The notes under the pieces are model-generated. The model was not told the origin of the DNA. It saw only the letters and a program-made list of their open reading frames with translations, and searched no databases. Both the position numbers and the translations under genes were made by a program. Positions 61,898-64,000 of a DNA stretch of 64,000 nt are shown piece by piece. Every line of letters starts with the position of its first letter. Position 1 is the stretch's first letter. The stretch is from CAZOEL01 sp964578835. GTDB taxonomy: Bacteria > Desulfobacterota > Syntrophobacteria > Syntrophobacterales > Syntrophobacteraceae. The DNA is taken from NCBI GenBank assembly GCA_964578835.1, contig CAZOEL010000023.1, positions 1 through 64,000 on the forward strand, written 5' to 3'.

Positions 61898-62982
61898 GCG
61901 CCTCCTTCTTTCTGGAGCTGAGCGCCAACTTCATCGATTTCCTCATCGATCCATGCCGTCAGCAATCTGTGGGCGACCGCCAGCACGACCGGTCCCACGA
62001 AAATGCCTATCAGGCCGAATGCGATCAGGCCTCCCACCACTCCAGAGAAGATGAGCAGTAAAGGAAGATCTGCGCCCCTTCTGATCAAAACGGGGCGCAG
62101 AAAGTTGTCCATCATGCCGACCGTCAAGGCCCAGATGAGCAGGAAAGTTCCCCAGGTTGCGCTGCTCGTCATGTAGAGCCAGATGACAGCAGGAAGTAGA
62201 ACTAGGGCAGGACCTAGCTGGGCAATCGCCAAGATAAACACCAAGGCCGTCAGCATGCCGGCGAAGGGCACTCCGGCTATGGCAAGGCCGAGACCGGCCA
62301 GGGCTGATTGAGCCAGGGCCGTCACCACCACGCCGAGAGCCACGCCTCTCACCGCCTGGCCAGCCAACAGGACAGAATACTCTCCCCGCGATCCCGCCAG
62401 TCGACGTCCGAATCGCTTTACCCTCGCTCCCGCATGCTCGCCTTTAGCGTAAAGAATTGCCGAAAACAGCACAGTCAACAGGAACTGCAGAACCAGGACC
62501 CCGAAGCCGCCCACTTCCGTGATGAACCATCGAATGGCGTCGCCGCCATAGGGAGCCAGCTTTTTCACGAAATCCTCAATCCCCGCCACCGCGGTCTTTT
62601 CCCACGCCAAGGCAAGGTCGTTTCCGAGCAAAGGCACGCGGACAAGCCAGGAAGGCGGAGGCGGAAACTCGAAACTGGAAAGCGTTCTGATCCAGTCGGT
62701 TAAACGATCGGCGTTCGAGACAATGGCGCCGATCGCCAGCCAGAGCGGCACGATAAGGATGCAAAGCAAGATTACGGTCATCACCGCGACGGCAAGGGAT
62801 CGGCGTCCCCAGAGCCTCTCTTGTATTGAGACCATCAACGGCCAGGTCGCCGTCACGATCGTGACCGCCCAAATCGCGGCGCCGAGGAACGGCTGGAGTA
62901 TCCAAATAGATGCGCCGATCAGCGCTCCGATGAAGAGGACCGCTAGAAAAGTGCGGGTGATGTCGCGTTGCGCGTCATTCAT
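61894..62982 (-). CDS. AI-2E family transporter
   Basis: A 362-aa polytopic membrane protein with ~8 helices and the family features LAVLFIGALIGASIWILQPF, AIVSNADRLTDWIRTL loop, IAGVPFAGMLTALVFILAIA and VGMMDNFLRPVLIRRGADLP. Members are named after TqsA (autoinducer-2 export), but many have other roles (e.g. Na+/H+ antiport). Located between an MGH1-type glycosidase and the GH13 gene in one transcript. AGGACC precedes the ATG. Confidence 0.9.
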   Translation of the reverse strand: MNDAQRDITRTFLAVLFIGALIGASIWILQPFLGAAIWAVTIVTATWPLMVSIQERLWGRRSLAVAVMTVILLCILIVPLWLAIGAIVSNADRLTDWIRTLSSFEFPPPPSWLVRVPLLGNDLALAWEKTAVAGIEDFVKKLAPYGGDAIRWFITEVGGFGVLVLQFLLTVLFSAILYAKGEHAGARVKRFGRRLAGSRGEYSVLLAGQAVRGVALGVVVTALAQSALAGLGLAIAGVPFAGMLTALVFILAIAQLGPALVLLPAVIWLYMTSSATWGTFLLIWALTVGMMDNFLRPVLIRRGADLPLLLIFSGVVGGLIAFGLIGIFVGPVVLAVAHRLLTAWIDEEIDEVGAQLQKEGGA

Positions 62983-63011
62983 GGGGAGGTCCTTTCAACA
63001 TTCGCTCAAGG

Positions 63012-64000
63012 CTATTTAGCGCTCGTAAAACCGGCGCGTTTCCCGCCTTTTAAGAGCTTTTCCCGATCGAGCTTTCCAAAAAGCTCGATCATCTTGGCCA
63101 CCAGCCCCGTCCAGCCTGTCTGGTGGCTTGCTCCAAGTCCCGCTCCGTTGTCGCCGTGGAAATACTCATAGAAAAGGATATTGTCCCGCCATTGGGGATC
63201 GTTCTGGAACTTTTCCGTTCCCCCGTACACCGGCCGTTTTCCCTTTTCGTCCTTAAGAAAAATTCGCGTAAGCCGGCTTGCGATCTCTCTGCTGACCTCG
63301 AAAAGATCCATCATCTTCCCTGAGCCCGTGGGACACTCTATCTTGAAGCTGTCGCCGTAATAGAGATAGTAAGAGAGAAGCGCTCGGATTATGAGCGTAT
63401 TGACCGGCATCCAGATGGGACCGCGCCAGTTTGAATTTCCGCCGAACATGCCGCTATCGGATTCCGCCGGCAGATACTGGACCCGGTATTCCTCACCATG
63501 CACATGGAAGACGTAGGGATGTTCGAGATGATAGCGAGAGAGCGCCCGTATGCCGAAGGGGCTCAAGAATTCATTTTCATCAAGCATGCGCGTGAGGATT
63601 CTTCGCAATCGCTCCTGGTTCACCAGCGCCATAATGCCGCGATTTTCAACGCCCATATGGCCTGGACCAGTGGCATGCACGCTATCGAGGAGCTCCGGCA
63701 TGCGCTTTAGGCGCTGGATAAAGTTATTCATAACGTGTGGCAGCTTCTCCCGTTGCCACGCTTCGATGACCGACGTGGCGCAAAGTGGGAGCAGCCCCAC
63801 CATGGAGCGCACCTTGAGCCGCTGAGCGCTTCCGTCGGGAAGCCTCAGGATGTCGTAATAAAATCCGTCTTCCTCATCCCACATGCCATCATGACCGACG
63901 CGATTCATACCGGATGCTATCCAGAGGAAATGTTCGACGAATTTGGAGCAGAGATCTTCATAGCTCGGATCGTGTGAGGCAAGCTCGATGCTCAGCTCAA
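63012..64000 (-). CDS. MGH1/GH63-type glycosidase, 5' end outside the window
   Basis: A partial gene open to the window edge; the visible C-terminal ~329 codons include (from 64000 downward) ELSIELASHDPSYEDLCSKF before MNRVGHDGMWDEEDGFYYDI. Motifs WDEEDGFYYD, GMFGGNSNWRGPIWMPVNTL and NILFYEYFHGDNGAGLGASH-QTGWTGLV are typical of MGH1-type/GH63 glucosidases of an (alpha/alpha)6 barrel. It probably hydrolyses or remodels an alpha-glucoside. Upstream of the AI-2E family and GH13 genes. Confidence 0.9.
   Translation of the reverse strand, partial: ELSIELASHDPSYEDLCSKFVEHFLWIASGMNRVGHDGMWDEEDGFYYDILRLPDGSAQRLKVRSMVGLLPLCATSVIEAWQREKLPHVMNNFIQRLKRMPELLDSVHATGPGHMGVENRGIMALVNQERLRRILTRMLDENEFLSPFGIRALSRYHLEHPYVFHVHGEEYRVQYLPAESDSGMFGGNSNWRGPIWMPVNTLIIRALLSYYLYYGDSFKIECPTGSGKMMDLFEVSREIASRLTRIFLKDEKGKRPVYGGTEKFQNDPQWRDNILFYEYFHGDNGAGLGASHQTGWTGLVAKMIELFGKLDREKLLKGGKRAGFTSAK

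Overview
The window looks like a chromosomal segment of a Gram-negative anaerobe, most likely a sulfate-reducing or syntrophic Desulfobacterota (Syntrophobacterales-like) bacterium. This rests on a selenocysteine-rich HdrA/MvhD/HdrCB electron-transfer cluster, a periplasmic Tat-exported [NiFe] hydrogenase, a rubrerythrin-like protein, a tripartite RND efflux pump and several lipoproteins. The assignment is an inference from gene content; no rRNA gene is present.

Layout. (1) About 1.2-8.6 kb is an integron-type gene-cassette array on the minus strand: nine attC-like sites, each just downstream of a small accessory gene (PD-(D/E)XK-like nuclease, HNH nuclease, GIY-YIG-like protein, BrnT-type toxin/antitoxin, membrane proteins and unknowns). 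No integrase gene is in the window. Two REP-associated tyrosine transposases (RAYTs) with matching inverted repeats have inserted in or beside the array. (2) 8.7-20.5 kb is one minus-strand hdr operon: fused HdrA, MvhD, HdrCB fusion, split HdrA (two genes), a second MvhD, and two genes that together look like a third, degenerate HdrA with an NADPH-binding GltD-like module inserted. Four genes contain an in-frame UGA that aligns with a conserved cysteine and is followed by a SECIS-like hairpin, so they are read here as selenoproteins. (3) 20.9-34.8 kb is mixed housekeeping: aminotransferase, SPOR protein, SurE, site-2 protease with CBS domains, dodecin, MgtC, nitroreductase, RluA, a fused RsmG-TrmH rRNA methyltransferase, OmpA and BON lipoproteins, alcohol dehydrogenase. 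(4) 34.8-41.0 kb holds PutA, a diverged Tpt1/KptA, phosphatidylcholine synthase, tRNA-Gly(GCC) and a DHH phosphoesterase. (5) 41.4-45.1 kb encodes the [NiFe] hydrogenase with its maturation protease and HypC. (6) 45.1-52.2 kb has AsnRS, a DUF255 thioredoxin-fold protein, small zinc-ribbon proteins, a rubrerythrin-like protein and a DUF1835 protein. (7) 52.2-58.1 kb is an RND efflux operon (MFP-RND-OMF). (8) 58.4-64.0 kb has an ion channel, a lipoprotein and a glycan operon (MGH1-type glycosidase, AI-2E family permease, GH13 enzyme).

How the parts may work together. The hdr operon provides flavin and Fe-S centres for electron bifurcation or confurcation, with an NADPH-type module as the probable pyridine-nucleotide entry or exit point; no cytoplasmic hydrogenase or formate dehydrogenase subunit is linked to it. 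The periplasmic hydrogenase could supply or dispose of H2. These links are inferred. The operon's architecture (selenocysteine at different sites in two MvhD paralogues, fused and split HdrA copies, and an HdrA scaffold interrupted by GltD) and the integrase-less cassette array are the most noteworthy content.
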